48,467 bases of DNA from Dactylosporangium sp. AC04546 (GTDB lineage Bacteria; Actinomycetota; Actinomycetes; Mycobacteriales; Micromonosporaceae): positions 1 through 48,467 of the forward strand of contig NZ_JAHYSG010000092.1 of assembly GCF_022095675.1 (NCBI RefSeq), written 5' to 3'. The position numbers and the translations under genes were made by a program. Below the pieces are notes generated by a model that saw only the letters and a program-made list of their open reading frames with translations, did not search any database and was not told the origin of the DNA. This document shows positions 33,329 through 41,415 of the stretch, piece by piece. Numbering within the stretch: position 1 is the first letter of the stretch; each line of letters begins with the position of its first letter.

Positions 33329-33895
33329 GTGCTCGCTCTGCTGCTCGCCCTCACGCTGTTCCGTGCCCCGCTGCCCTTGGACGTAGTCCGCCCGTTCGAG
33401 GCGCCGCCCTCTCCGTATGCGCCCGGCCACCGGGGTGTCGACCTCGCGGGAGTCGACGGCGCCCAAGTGGTCAGTGCCGGGCTCGGGGTCGTGACGTTCG
33501 CCGGGCCCGTGGCCGGTCGGGGCGTCGTCGTCATCGCCCATCCGGGCGGTCTGCGCACCACCTATGAGCCCGTCGAGCCACTGGTCAAGGCCGGGTTCAC
33601 GGTGGCGGCCGGGACGCCGATCGGCCTGCTGCGGGCCGGTCATTGCCCCAACGTCTGCCTGCACTGGGGCCTGCGGGACGGCGACACGTACCTTGACCCG
33701 CTGAGCCTGCTGGGCCGCGGCCGGGTGCGACTGCTCCCCATCACCGCAGCAGCTTCGGCAGCCCCTCGGCGAGCCGCTGGAAGTCCTCCACGCGGTTGTA
33801 GACCTGGGCCGACAGCCGCAGGTAACCCCGGCCGTGCCAGGCGGCGAGCGCGACTTCGGCGCCGAGCTCGTCCGAGATCCGCCGCCGGAGGGTGA
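33329..33895 (+). CDS. M23-family (LytM-like) peptidase-type protein, secreted
   Basis: The 188-aa protein has a short hydrophobic N-terminus (MLALLLALTLFRAPL) and a compact M23 domain. Metal ligands H34 and D38 are in HRGVDLAG, and H112 in VCLHWGLRDGDTYLDPLSLL; the usual first His of HxH is Cys (CLH). M23 enzymes cut peptidoglycan cross-links or, when degenerate, activate amidases. The domain ends near residue 130. Residues 138-188 are encoded opposite the conserved end of the convergent aminotransferase gene and look like arbitrary Arg/Ala/Pro sequence. The GTG at 33329 has GACCCT 6 nt upstream and no ribosome site. Confidence 0.8.
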   Translation: MLALLLALTLFRAPLPLDVVRPFEAPPSPYAPGHRGVDLAGVDGAQVVSAGLGVVTFAGPVAGRGVVVIAHPGGLRTTYEPVEPLVKAGFTVAAGTPIGLLRAGHCPNVCLHWGLRDGDTYLDPLSLLGRGRVRLLPITAAASAAPRRAAGSPPRGCRPGPTAAGNPGRARRRARLRRRARPRSAAGG

Positions 33896-34910
33896 CGGCC
33901 GAGGTCAGGTCGGCGGCGACGCCCGGCGGCAGCGGCACCAGTGTCATCGGCAGCCCGGTCGGCGCCGGCACCTCGGCGCCGATCGCGGCGGCGACGACGT
34001 GCTGCCCGTGCTCGGCGAGGGCCGCGTTGTGCCGCCGCACGGCGTCCACGCCCAGCGACCGCAGCACGAACAGGCCGGTGGGCGCGGCGAGCCACGGGGT
34101 GTAGTCGTGGGCGCCGACCCACTCCAGGTTGGCCGGGAAGCCCGCCTCGGTCGACCACGACAGCACCAGCGGCCGGATGCGGGCCCGCCAGGCCGGCGCG
34201 ACGCTGAGCAGCGCCGTGCCCCGGGGTGCGTAGGCCCACTTGTGCAGGTTGCCGACCCAGAAGTCGGCGCCGAGCTCGCTGACCGGGTCGTCGACGATCC
34301 CCGGGCCGTGCGCCGCGTCGACGTGGACGGCGATGCGGTCACCGGCCGCCGCACGCACCGCCTCGACGATCCGGCGGGCCGGGAACAACCGCGCCGTCGC
34401 GGCGGTGACCCGGTCGACGATCACCAGCCGGGTCCGCGGCGTGATCGCGCCCAGCACGGCGGCCGTCACCGTCGTGTCTTCGGCGTCCATCGGGACCTGC
34501 GCCACCCGGTGGACGGCGCCGGTCCGCCGGCAGGTCTCGTCGACCGCCAGGTCCACGGCGCCATATCCGTGGTCGGTGGTGATGATCTCCTCGCCGGTAC
34601 CGAAGGGAATGCTCGACAGCACGATCGAGGTCCCGGTGGTGGCGTTGTCGACCAGCGCCGTGCCCTCCGGGTCGGCGCCCACGAACGCCGCCAGGTGCCG
34701 GCGGACGTGCGCGACGCGCTCCTCCAGCCCGACGCTGAAGAACCGGTGCGGGTTGGCCTCCATCTCGTCGCGGAAGCGCTGCTGGGCCCGCTGGACCGTG
34801 ATCGGCACCATGCCGAAGGAGCCGTGGTTGAGCTGGGCGACGGTCGCGTCGTTGGAGAAGAGCAGCCGCGCGCCCGGGATCGGGTCAGGCACGCGGGTGG
34901 GCTTGTTCAT
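33741..34910 (-). CDS. Class V aminotransferase-fold PLP enzyme (isopenicillin-N-epimerase-like)
   Basis: The 389-aa PLP enzyme is of the cysteine-desulfurase/isopenicillin-N-epimerase group. It has the N-terminal LNHGSFGMVP, FVGADPEGTALVDNATTGTSIVL, VHVDAAHGPGIV (PLP Asp), and the lysine in FWVGNLHKWAYAPRGTALL. The substrate cannot be assigned. The ATG at 34910 (MNKPTRVPDPIPG) was chosen over 34940. The start lies 26 bases inside the upstream xerC gene, implying coupling, and the 3' end overlaps the convergent M23 gene by 155 bases. Confidence 0.9.
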   Translation of the reverse strand: MNKPTRVPDPIPGARLLFSNDATVAQLNHGSFGMVPITVQRAQQRFRDEMEANPHRFFSVGLEERVAHVRRHLAAFVGADPEGTALVDNATTGTSIVLSSIPFGTGEEIITTDHGYGAVDLAVDETCRRTGAVHRVAQVPMDAEDTTVTAAVLGAITPRTRLVIVDRVTAATARLFPARRIVEAVRAAAGDRIAVHVDAAHGPGIVDDPVSELGADFWVGNLHKWAYAPRGTALLSVAPAWRARIRPLVLSWSTEAGFPANLEWVGAHDYTPWLAAPTGLFVLRSLGVDAVRRHNAALAEHGQHVVAAAIGAEVPAPTGLPMTLVPLPPGVAADLTSAVTLRRRISDELGAEVALAAWHGRGYLRLSAQVYNRVEDFQRLAEGLPKLLR

Positions 34911-35775
34911 ATGCGGCACGCAATCGCTCGATCGACACATGAGTGTAGATCTGCGTGCTCGACAGCGAGGCGTGTCCGAGCAACTCCTGCACGGAGCGCA
35001 GATCGGCCCCGCCCTCCAGCAGATGCGTCGCGGCCGAGTGCCGCAGGTCGTGCGGCGAGGTGTGCGGCAGCCCGGCCGCCCGGGCGTAGCCGTCGACGAT
35101 CCGCCGCGCCGCGGTCGCCTGCAGCCGGCCGCCCCGCGCGCCCAGCAGCAGCGCGTTGCCGCTGGCGGAAATGGCCAGCGCCGGCCGGCCGTGCCGCAGC
35201 CAGGCGGTGAGGGCCTGGTCGGCCGGCAGCCCGTACGGCACGGACCGCTCCTTGTCGCCCTTGCCGACCACCCGCACGACCCGCCGCATCCGGTCGACGT
35301 CGGCCAGGTCGAGCCCGCACAGCTCGCTGACCCGGACGCCGGTGGCGTAGAGCAGCTCCAGCACGAGGCGGTCGCGCAGGCCGACGGCGTCGGCGCGGCC
35401 CGCCGGCCCGGTCACGAGCGTCGCGGCCTGGTCCTGGCGCAGCACCGTGGGCAGGTCGCGGTGGGCCTTCGGGCTGGCCAGGCGCTGGCCGGGGTCGGTC
35501 GGGATGAGGCCCTCGCGGTGGGCCCAGGCGGTGAAGGTGCGGGCGGCGGCCGCGTGCCGCGCCAGGCTGGTGCGGGCATCCCCGGCGGCCCGGCGGCGGG
35601 CCAGCCAGCCGCGCAGGACGGCGAGGGTGAGGTCCTGCGGGCCTTCGGCACCGCCCTCGGCGGCGTGCCGGAGCAGGTCGGTGATGTCGCCGACGTAGGC
35701 GCGCACGGTGTGGGCGGACCGGTTGCGCTCGGCGGCGAGGTGCCGGGCGAACGCATCGACCGCCTCCGCCATCAT
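34885..35775 (-). CDS. xerC: Site-specific tyrosine recombinase XerC
   Basis: The 296-aa protein has an N-terminal SAM-like DNA-binding domain (about 1-90) and a catalytic domain with the full set: Arg148 (ATGVRVSELCG), Lys172 (GKGDKE), His242-x-x-Arg245 (PHDLRHSAATHLL), His268 (LLGHASLSST) and Tyr277 (QIYTHV). With XerD it resolves chromosome dimers at dif during division. Its length and lack of phage context argue against an integrase. The ATG at 35775 overlaps the ACT gene stop (ATGA). Confidence 0.94.
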   Translation of the reverse strand: MMAEAVDAFARHLAAERNRSAHTVRAYVGDITDLLRHAAEGGAEGPQDLTLAVLRGWLARRRAAGDARTSLARHAAAARTFTAWAHREGLIPTDPGQRLASPKAHRDLPTVLRQDQAATLVTGPAGRADAVGLRDRLVLELLYATGVRVSELCGLDLADVDRMRRVVRVVGKGDKERSVPYGLPADQALTAWLRHGRPALAISASGNALLLGARGGRLQATAARRIVDGYARAAGLPHTSPHDLRHSAATHLLEGGADLRSVQELLGHASLSSTQIYTHVSIERLRAAYEQAHPRA

Positions 35776-36002
35776 GCGTCCACGATAGCGGCCGCTCTGA
35801 CTCCGGGGATCTCCTCCAGCAGCGTGGGCAGCGACCGTTCGATCACGGGCCCGGGAACGCTGACGGTGAACTCGTCGGTCGCCACGGCGCCGTCGCGGCT
35901 GAGCACCCGCAGCTCATGGATGTCGACGCCAAGGCGACCGAGCAGGGTCGTCACCTGGCCGAGGGAGCCGGGACGGTCGGGGAGCTCCACGATGAGTCTC
36001 AT
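35772..36002 (-). CDS. ACT-domain protein
   Basis: The 76-aa protein is a single ACT domain: MRLIVELPDRPGSLGQVTTLLGRLGVDIHELRVLSRDG, then ATDEFTVSVPG. ACT domains bind amino acids or similar small ligands and often regulate enzymes. No enzyme is fused here, so it probably acts as a small regulator or dimer. It is the first gene of the leftward unit ACT-xerC-aminotransferase, divergent from the MarR-GNAT gene 96 bases away. Confidence 0.85.
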   Translation of the reverse strand: MRLIVELPDRPGSLGQVTTLLGRLGVDIHELRVLSRDGAVATDEFTVSVPGPVIERSLPTLLEEIPGVRAAAIVDA

Positions 36003-36062
36003 GGGACGAGCCTTGCGAACGTGCGTTTCCGGGCGATTTCGACGCCACGTCGTTCGTGTTCG

Positions 36063-36097
36063 TTGACTTTGTCAACCGATTGCTTGACGATGTCAAG
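36063..36097 (+). promoter_or_regulatory. Twin operator and predicted leaderless promoter of the MarR-GNAT gene
   Basis: Two palindromes TTGAC-N3-GTCAA lie at 36063-36075 and 36084-36096 (extended CTTGAC/GTCAAG at 36083-36097), centres exactly 21 bp apart. The first contains a -35 (TTGACT, 36063-36068). The second covers a -10-like GACGAT (36086-36091) after a 17-nt spacer. The ATG at 36099 follows the -10 by 7 nt. This is a strong candidate for autorepression by the encoded MarR domain. Confidence 0.7.
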
Positions 36098-36098
36098 T

Positions 36099-37046
36099 AT
36101 GACGACCGAGGCAGTGGCGGCCGTGCGGAGGTTCAGCCGCTTCTACACCAACATGATCGGCGCGCTGCGGGCCGGGCTGCTCGACTCGCCGTACTCGCTG
36201 TCGGAGAGCCGCGTGCTCTTCGAGCTCGCCCAGACGCCGGAGGGCGTCGACGTCGCCGAGCTGCGGCAGCGGCTCGACATGGATGCCGGCTACCTCAGCC
36301 GGATCCTCGGCCGCTTCGAGGCCGACGGCCTCGCTCTGCGGGAGCGCTCGACGGTCGACGCCCGCCGCCAGCGGATCAGCCTGCTGGACGCCGGCCGCTC
36401 GATGGCCGCCGACCTGAGCCGGCGCTCGGACGAGCAGGCCGCCTCGCTGCTCGCCTCGGTGAGCGACGTGGACCAGCGGCGGCTGGTGGGGGCGATGGCC
36501 GCCATAGAGGCGATCCTCGGGGACCCGACGCCCTCGGCCCCGGCGGTGGTGCTGCGGCCGGTCGGCCCCGGTGACCTCGGCTGGGTGGTGCAGCGCCACG
36601 GCGTGCTCTACGCCGGTGAGTACGGCTGGGACGAGACCTTCGAGGCGATGGTGGCCCGCATCGTCGCCGACTACGCCGCCGGGCACGACCCGCGCCGCGA
36701 GCACGCCTGGATCGCCGAGGTCGACGGGGAGCCGGTCGGCTCGATCTTCTGCGTGCGCGACACCGAGACGACCGCGAAGCTGCGGCTGCTGTTCGTCGAC
36801 CGGAAGGCCCGCGGCCTCGGCGTCGGCACCCGGCTCGTCGACGAGTGCCTGCGGTTCGCCACCCGGGCCGGCTACCGCGACATCGTGCTGTTCACCCACG
36901 ACGTGCTCGCCGACGCCCGCCGCATCTACCAGCGGGCGGGGTTCGAGCTGGCCAGCTCCGAGCGGGCGCCGGCCTACGGGCACGACCTTGTGCACCAGTA
37001 CTGGCGGAGGTCGTTGTCCACAAGCGACCCGTTATCCACAGTTTGA
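36099..37046 (+). CDS. MarR-GNAT fusion: transcriptional regulator with acetyltransferase domain
   Basis: The 315-aa protein combines a MarR winged-helix domain (about 1-150: YSLSESRVLFELAQTPEGVDVAELRQRLDMDAGYLSRILGRFEADGLALRERSTVDARRQ) with a C-terminal GNAT N-acetyltransferase domain. The GNAT part (about 155-305) shows AWIAEVDGEPVGSIFCV, LRLLFVDRKARGLGVGTRLVDECLRFA with the acetyl-CoA loop, and ARRIYQRAGFELASSE. The MarR part probably binds the twin TTGAC-N3-GTCAA operator over its own promoter. The ATG at 36099 fits leaderless start; 36090 is an in-frame alternative inside the operator. Its last codons carry two DnaA-box-like sequences. Confidence 0.9.
   Translation: MTTEAVAAVRRFSRFYTNMIGALRAGLLDSPYSLSESRVLFELAQTPEGVDVAELRQRLDMDAGYLSRILGRFEADGLALRERSTVDARRQRISLLDAGRSMAADLSRRSDEQAASLLASVSDVDQRRLVGAMAAIEAILGDPTPSAPAVVLRPVGPGDLGWVVQRHGVLYAGEYGWDETFEAMVARIVADYAAGHDPRREHAWIAEVDGEPVGSIFCVRDTETTAKLRLLFVDRKARGLGVGTRLVDECLRFATRAGYRDIVLFTHDVLADARRIYQRAGFELASSERAPAYGHDLVHQYWRRSLSTSDPLSTV
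37014..37040 (+). promoter_or_regulatory. Second pair of DnaA-box-like 9-mers
   Basis: TTGTCCACA (37014-37022) and TTATCCACA (37032-37040) lie in the same orientation with starts 18 bp apart, inside the last codons of the MarR-GNAT gene. TTATCCACA is the classical DnaA box. Spacing and flanks (ACAAG, ACAG) match the pair at 33249-33275. Confidence 0.55.
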
Positions 37047-37094
37047 TCTTCGCCCGCCATCGCGCCGGGCCGGTTTTTGGCAAAGTCCCCGGCC

Positions 37095-37460
37095 ATGACC
37101 CACCACAACCAGCTCGTCGCGGGTTACGGGGAGCGCCTTGCCGGTCGCTATCTCGTGTCCCAGGGCCTCGTGATCCTCGACCGCAACTGGCTGCCGCCCG
37201 CCGGCTCGCCTCGCGGGGAGCTCGACCTCATCGCCCGGGACGGCGCCGACGTCGTCTTCGTGGAGGTCAAGACCCGCCGCAGCGTCCGCTACGGAGGGCC
37301 GGCCGAGGCGGTCGTGCCCAGCAAGGCGCGCCGCCTGCGCCGGCTGGCCCTGCAGTGGCTGGCCGCCAACGACGCGACCTACCGCAACGTCCGCTTCGAC
37401 GTCGTCAGCATCCTGCTGCGCCGCCCGATCGCCGTTCAGCACCTGCGCGGGGCCTTCTGA
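37095..37460 (+). CDS. YraN (UPF0102) family nuclease-fold protein
   Basis: The 121-aa protein is of the YraN/UPF0102 family with a restriction-endonuclease-like fold: GYGERLAGRYLVSQGLVILDRNW, GELDLIARDGADVVFVEVKTRRSVRYGGPAEAV. The E...D...ExK residues (GELDLI and EVKTR) match the PD-(D/E)XK nuclease core. Exact role unknown. The ATG at 37095 (MTHHNQ) gives the family length; TTG at 37077 is an extension. The stop overlaps the next ATG by one base (TGATG). The neighbours are the conserved pair ComM-like and DprA. Confidence 0.92.
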   Translation: MTHHNQLVAGYGERLAGRYLVSQGLVILDRNWLPPAGSPRGELDLIARDGADVVFVEVKTRRSVRYGGPAEAVVPSKARRLRRLALQWLAANDATYRNVRFDVVSILLRRPIAVQHLRGAF

Positions 37461-38968
37461 TGGGCTACGCACAGGTGCGGTCGGTGGCGCTGTCCGGCGT
37501 CGTCGGCGAGGTGATCGTCGTGGAGGCCGACGTCGCCCCCGGCCTGCCCAGCCTGGTCGTGTCCGGCCTGCCGGACGCGGCGCTGAGCGAGGCCCGCGAC
37601 CGCATCCGCGCCGCCGTCCACAACTCGGGCGGGTCGTGGCCGCAGCAGCGCATCACGGTCAACCTGCTGCCGGCCCACCTCCGCAAGCACGGCTCGGGCT
37701 TCGACGCAGCGATGGCGCTGGCCGTCCTGGCCGCCGGCGCCGGCCTGCCCATCGGCCGGCTCGCCGACGCCGTGGTCCTCGGCGAGCTCGGCCTCGACGG
37801 CACCGTCCGCCCGGTCCGCGGCGTCCTGCCGGCGGTGCTGGCGGCCAGCCGCGCGGGCGTCGGCGCCGCCGTGGTCCCGCTGGCCAACGTCGCCGAGGCG
37901 CGCCTGGTGCCGGGCGTGGAGGTGCGGGCCGCCGACAGCCTGGGCCGCATCATCGGCTATCTCCACGGCACCGAGCACCTGCTCGACCCGGCCCCCGGCA
38001 CGTCCGTGCCGGAGCCGCCGCCGCTGGATCTCGCCGACGTCCTCGGCCAGGAGCGCGGCCGGCGGGTCATCGAGCTGGCCGCGGCGGGCCGCCACCACGT
38101 GGCGATGTTCGGCCCGCCGGGCGCCGGCAAGACGATGCTCGCCCACCGCCTGCCGGGCATCCTGCCGCCGCTGGGCGACGAGGAGGCGATCGAGGCGACG
38201 GCGCTGCACTCGGTGGCGGGCACGCTGCCGCCGGGCAGCGGCCTGATCCGCCGGCCGCCGCTGCAGTCGCCGCACCACACGGCGTCGGTGGCCGCCCTGG
38301 TGGGCGGCGGCTCGGGCCTGGCCCGGCCGGGCGCCATCAGCCTGGCCCACAACGGCGTGCTGTTCCTGGACGAGTGCGCGGAGTTCCAGCCGGGTGCGTT
38401 GGACGCGCTCCGGCAGCCCCTGGAGGAGGGGCGGATTCGGCTGCGGCGAGCGTCGGGGGAGACGGTCTATCCCGCCCGGATGCAGCTGGTGATGGCGGCG
38501 AACCCGTGCCCGTGCGCCCGGCTGCCGCACCTGTGCCAGTGCCCCTCGGTGGTGCGCCGGCGCTACCTGGGCCGGCTGTCCGGTCCGTTGATGGACCGGG
38601 TCGACCTGCAGGTCGACCTCGACCCCGTCCGCTCGGCCGCCCTCGTCGACACGGAGGTGGTCGAGCCCTCGGAGGTCGTTGCCAAGCGGGTGGCGGAGGC
38701 CAGGGGCATCGCCGCCGAGCGGTGGAAACCATGGGCCAAGGCCAACGCCGAGGCGCCCGGCCACGTCGTCCGCCAGCACCGGATGCGACTGCCACGGCCG
38801 GTCCTCCGCCCACTCGTCCAGGCCGTGGACCGGGGTCGCATGTCGGCCCGCGGGTTCGAGCGTTGCGTGCGCGTCGCCTGGACCATGGCCGACCTCGACG
38901 GCCGCGCGGCTCCCGACGCGGGCGACGTGGCCGAGGCCCTGCAGATGCGGTCGCGGAGCAGTCGATGA
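37460..38968 (+). CDS. Mg-chelatase-like AAA+ ATPase (ComM/YifB family)
   Basis: The 502-aa protein has an N-terminal Lon-protease-like fold domain (MGYAQVRSVALSGVVGEVIVVEADVAPGLPSLVVSGLPD, about 1-170). An AAA+ domain follows with Walker A MFGPPGAGKTMLAHRLPG and Walker B GVLFLDECAEF, plus the Cys-rich NPCPCARLPHLCQCPS motif. ComM is a helicase that helps branch migration of incoming DNA during natural transformation. Its position before dprA fits a DNA-processing role. The ATG at 37460 overlaps the yraN stop, and the stop overlaps the dprA ATG (ATGA). Confidence 0.94.
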   Translation: MGYAQVRSVALSGVVGEVIVVEADVAPGLPSLVVSGLPDAALSEARDRIRAAVHNSGGSWPQQRITVNLLPAHLRKHGSGFDAAMALAVLAAGAGLPIGRLADAVVLGELGLDGTVRPVRGVLPAVLAASRAGVGAAVVPLANVAEARLVPGVEVRAADSLGRIIGYLHGTEHLLDPAPGTSVPEPPPLDLADVLGQERGRRVIELAAAGRHHVAMFGPPGAGKTMLAHRLPGILPPLGDEEAIEATALHSVAGTLPPGSGLIRRPPLQSPHHTASVAALVGGGSGLARPGAISLAHNGVLFLDECAEFQPGALDALRQPLEEGRIRLRRASGETVYPARMQLVMAANPCPCARLPHLCQCPSVVRRRYLGRLSGPLMDRVDLQVDLDPVRSAALVDTEVVEPSEVVAKRVAEARGIAAERWKPWAKANAEAPGHVVRQHRMRLPRPVLRPLVQAVDRGRMSARGFERCVRVAWTMADLDGRAAPDAGDVAEALQMRSRSSR

Positions 38969-40161
38969 GCGACGAGCGCGAGGCTCGGATGGCGCTCGGG
39001 GTGCTGGTCGAGCCCGGGAGCCGGGAGCTGGGGCTGCTGGTCCGGGCCGAGGGGGCGCCCGTCGCGCTCGACTGTGTGCTGCGGGGCGTCGGGGTCACCG
39101 ACTACCTCGCCGGGGCGGTCCGCGCGCGGCTGGCGTCGGCCGGGCTGACCGGCGCGCCGGACGTTGTCGCCCGGATCGTGGAGGGGATGACCGAGCGGGC
39201 CGACCGGCTCGGCGCCCGGATCGTCACCGCGGCCGACGACGAGTGGCCGGCGGCGCTCGACGACCTCGTGTCGGCCAGCCGCGAGGGCAACATGCTGCGG
39301 CGGGACACGGATCCTCCGCTCGCGTTGTGGATCCGGGGCGCCGGGCGGCTCGTCGACGTGCTGGAGCGGTCGGTGTCGGTGGTCGGCGCGCGGTCCATGA
39401 CCTCGTATGGCGAGTTCGTCGCCTCCGAGTTCGCGTACGGGCTGGCCCAGCGCGGCTGGACGGTCGTCTCCGGCGGCGCGCTCGGGGTCGACGTCACCGC
39501 CCACCGCGGCACGCTGGCGGCGGGTGGGCTCACCGTCGCGGTGCTGGCGTGCGGGATCGACCGCAACTACCCGGCCGCCAACGCCACCGTGCTGGAGCGG
39601 ATCGCGGAGGAGGGGCTGCTGCTCACCGAGTGGCCGCCGGGCACCAACCCGCACAAGACGCGGTTCCTGACCCGCAACCGGGTCATCGCGGCGGCGACGC
39701 GCGGCACGGTCGTGGTCGAGGCCGGGTCGCGCAGCGGGGCGCGAAACACGCTGGCGTATGCGCGGCTGCTGCGGCGCTCGGCGATGGTCGTGCCCGGGCC
39801 GATCACGTCGGCGATGTCGATCGGCTGCCACGTGGAGCTGCGGGTGCCGGGCACGGTGCCGGTGACCCGGGTCGAGGAGATCATCGAGGAGGTCGGGGCG
39901 GTGGGGGAGCTGGCCGACCCGATCCAGGGCGCGGGGCGGCCGGAGGACGTGCTCGATCCGTTGCAGGCCCGGATCCTCGACGCGGTGCCGCCGCGCCGCC
40001 CGCGCACGGCCGAGGAGGTCGCCGCCGTGGCCGGGGTCAGCGGCCGCGAGGCGCGGCGCAACCTGCCGCTGCTGGAGGAGCTGGGGTTCGTGGTCCGGGG
40101 CGACGCCGGCTACCGGCTGGCGACCGGGCCCGACGTGCCTCGGCCGCCGGAGGAGGGCTGA
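38965..40161 (+). CDS. dprA: DNA-processing protein DprA
   Basis: The 398-aa protein contains an N-terminal helical (SAM-like) region and the Rossmann-type DprA core. Seen blocks are VSVVGARSMTSYGEFVASEFAYGLAQRGWTVVSGGALGVDVTAHRG, AVLACGIDRNYPAAN, LTEWPPGTNPHKTRFLTRNRVIAA and VVEAGSRSGARNTLAYA. A C-terminal winged-helix domain (about 320-390) completes it. DprA loads RecA onto incoming single-stranded DNA. The ATG at 38965 overlaps the upstream gene. It ends 10 bases before the stop of the convergent aminotransferase. Confidence 0.95.
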   Translation: MSDEREARMALGVLVEPGSRELGLLVRAEGAPVALDCVLRGVGVTDYLAGAVRARLASAGLTGAPDVVARIVEGMTERADRLGARIVTAADDEWPAALDDLVSASREGNMLRRDTDPPLALWIRGAGRLVDVLERSVSVVGARSMTSYGEFVASEFAYGLAQRGWTVVSGGALGVDVTAHRGTLAAGGLTVAVLACGIDRNYPAANATVLERIAEEGLLLTEWPPGTNPHKTRFLTRNRVIAAATRGTVVVEAGSRSGARNTLAYARLLRRSAMVVPGPITSAMSIGCHVELRVPGTVPVTRVEEIIEEVGAVGELADPIQGAGRPEDVLDPLQARILDAVPPRRPRTAEEVAAVAGVSGREARRNLPLLEELGFVVRGDAGYRLATGPDVPRPPEEG

Positions 40162-40171
40162 GATGCGCGGC

Positions 40172-41338
40172 TCAGAGCCGTTGCAGGCGGGCGACGGCCT
40201 CGTCGAGCACCTCGTCACGCTTGCAGAAGGCGAAGCGCACGAGCCGGCGGCCCGCGGACACGTCGTCGTAGAAGACCTGGGTGGGCACGGCGACGACGCC
40301 GCAGCGCTCCGGCAGCGCGAGGCAGAACTCGACGCCGTCGGTGCCGCCGAGCGGGGTGATGTCGGCGGTGACGAAGTACGTGCCCTCCGGGCGCAGCACC
40401 GCGAAGCCCGCCTCGGAAAGGCCCTGGCACAGGCGGTCGCGCTTGCGCTGGAGGTCGTCGCGGAACTGCTCGTAGTAGGACGGCGGCGAGTCCAGCGCCA
40501 CCGCGATCGCCGGCTGCAGCGGGCCGGCGTTGACGTAGGTCAGGAACTGCTTGACCCGCGTCACCGCCGACACGAGCGGGCGGGGGCCGCAGGCCCATCC
40601 GATCTTCCAGCCGGTGCACGAGAAGGTCTTGCCGGCGGAGGAGATCTGCACGGTGCGCTCGCGCATGCCCGGCAGTCCGGCCAGGGGCACGTGCGGCGCG
40701 GCGGCGTCGGTGAAGACCAGGTGCTGGTAGACCTCGTCGGTGACGGCGTAGGCGTCGAACTCGGTGCACAGGGCGGCGACCTGCGCCAGCTCGTCGGCGG
40801 TGAAGACCTTGCCGGTGGGGTTGTGCGGCGAGTTGAGCAGCACCAGGCGGGTGCGCGGGCCGAAGGCGGCGCGCAGCTCGGCCGGGTCGAAGGTGTAGCG
40901 CCCGTCGTGGGCCCGCAGCGTCACCGGCCGCCGGACCGCGCCGGCGAGGGCGATCGAGGCCGCGTAGGAGTCGTAGTAGGGCTCGAAGCAGACGACTTCG
41001 TCGCCGGCCTCGCACAGCGCCAGGATGCTGGCGGCGATGGCCTCGGTCGCGCCGGCCGTCACCAGGATCTCGCCGTCGGGGTCGTAGTCGAGTCCCCAGA
41101 AGGCCTTCTGGTGCGCGGAGACCGCGGCGCGCAGCTCCGGGACGCCGGGGCCCGGCGGGTACTGGTTGCGGCCGCCGTGGATCGCCGCCGCGGCCGCGTC
41201 GAGCATCGCGGCCGGTCCGTCGGTGTCGGGGAAGCCCTGGCCGAGGTTGACCGAGCCGGTGCGCACGGCGAGCGCCGACATCTCGGCGAAGATGGTGGTG
41301 CCGAAGGGGCGCATGCGGGCGACGAGGGGATCAGTCAC
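40172..41338 (-). CDS. Class I/II pyridoxal-phosphate aminotransferase
   Basis: The 388-aa enzyme has the class I fold: VNLGQGFPDTDGP, YPPGPGVPELRAAVSAH, VTAGATEAI, NSPHNPTGKVF, TDEVYQHLVF and the PLP lysine in SSAGKTFSCTGWKIGW. It resembles kynurenine aminotransferase and N-succinyldiaminopimelate aminotransferase (DapC) types, which sequence alone cannot separate. The GTG at 41338 has CATACT 6 nt upstream on its strand and no ribosome site, so it may be leaderless. It converges with dprA. Confidence 0.92.
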   Translation of the reverse strand: MTDPLVARMRPFGTTIFAEMSALAVRTGSVNLGQGFPDTDGPAAMLDAAAAAIHGGRNQYPPGPGVPELRAAVSAHQKAFWGLDYDPDGEILVTAGATEAIAASILALCEAGDEVVCFEPYYDSYAASIALAGAVRRPVTLRAHDGRYTFDPAELRAAFGPRTRLVLLNSPHNPTGKVFTADELAQVAALCTEFDAYAVTDEVYQHLVFTDAAAPHVPLAGLPGMRERTVQISSAGKTFSCTGWKIGWACGPRPLVSAVTRVKQFLTYVNAGPLQPAIAVALDSPPSYYEQFRDDLQRKRDRLCQGLSEAGFAVLRPEGTYFVTADITPLGGTDGVEFCLALPERCGVVAVPTQVFYDDVSAGRRLVRFAFCKRDEVLDEAVARLQRL

Positions 41339-41415
41339 CCCCCGAGTATGGGGCCCGCCACGCCGGACCTGCGCCGGGTGGCGGTGATCATGCTAAAGGC
41401 CTACCGTGACGGACC

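Noticed and set aside
34885..35775. XerC-like gene as a phage integrase marking an island
   Set aside because: It has standard XerC length, sits in an ACT-xerC operon, and there is no adjacent tRNA, excisionase or direct repeats.
37636..38964. In-frame extension upstream of dprA giving an 841-codon frame
   Set aside because: The extension runs antiphase through the ComM-like gene and is Arg/Gly/Pro-rich. DprA begins at the ATGA overlap at 38965.
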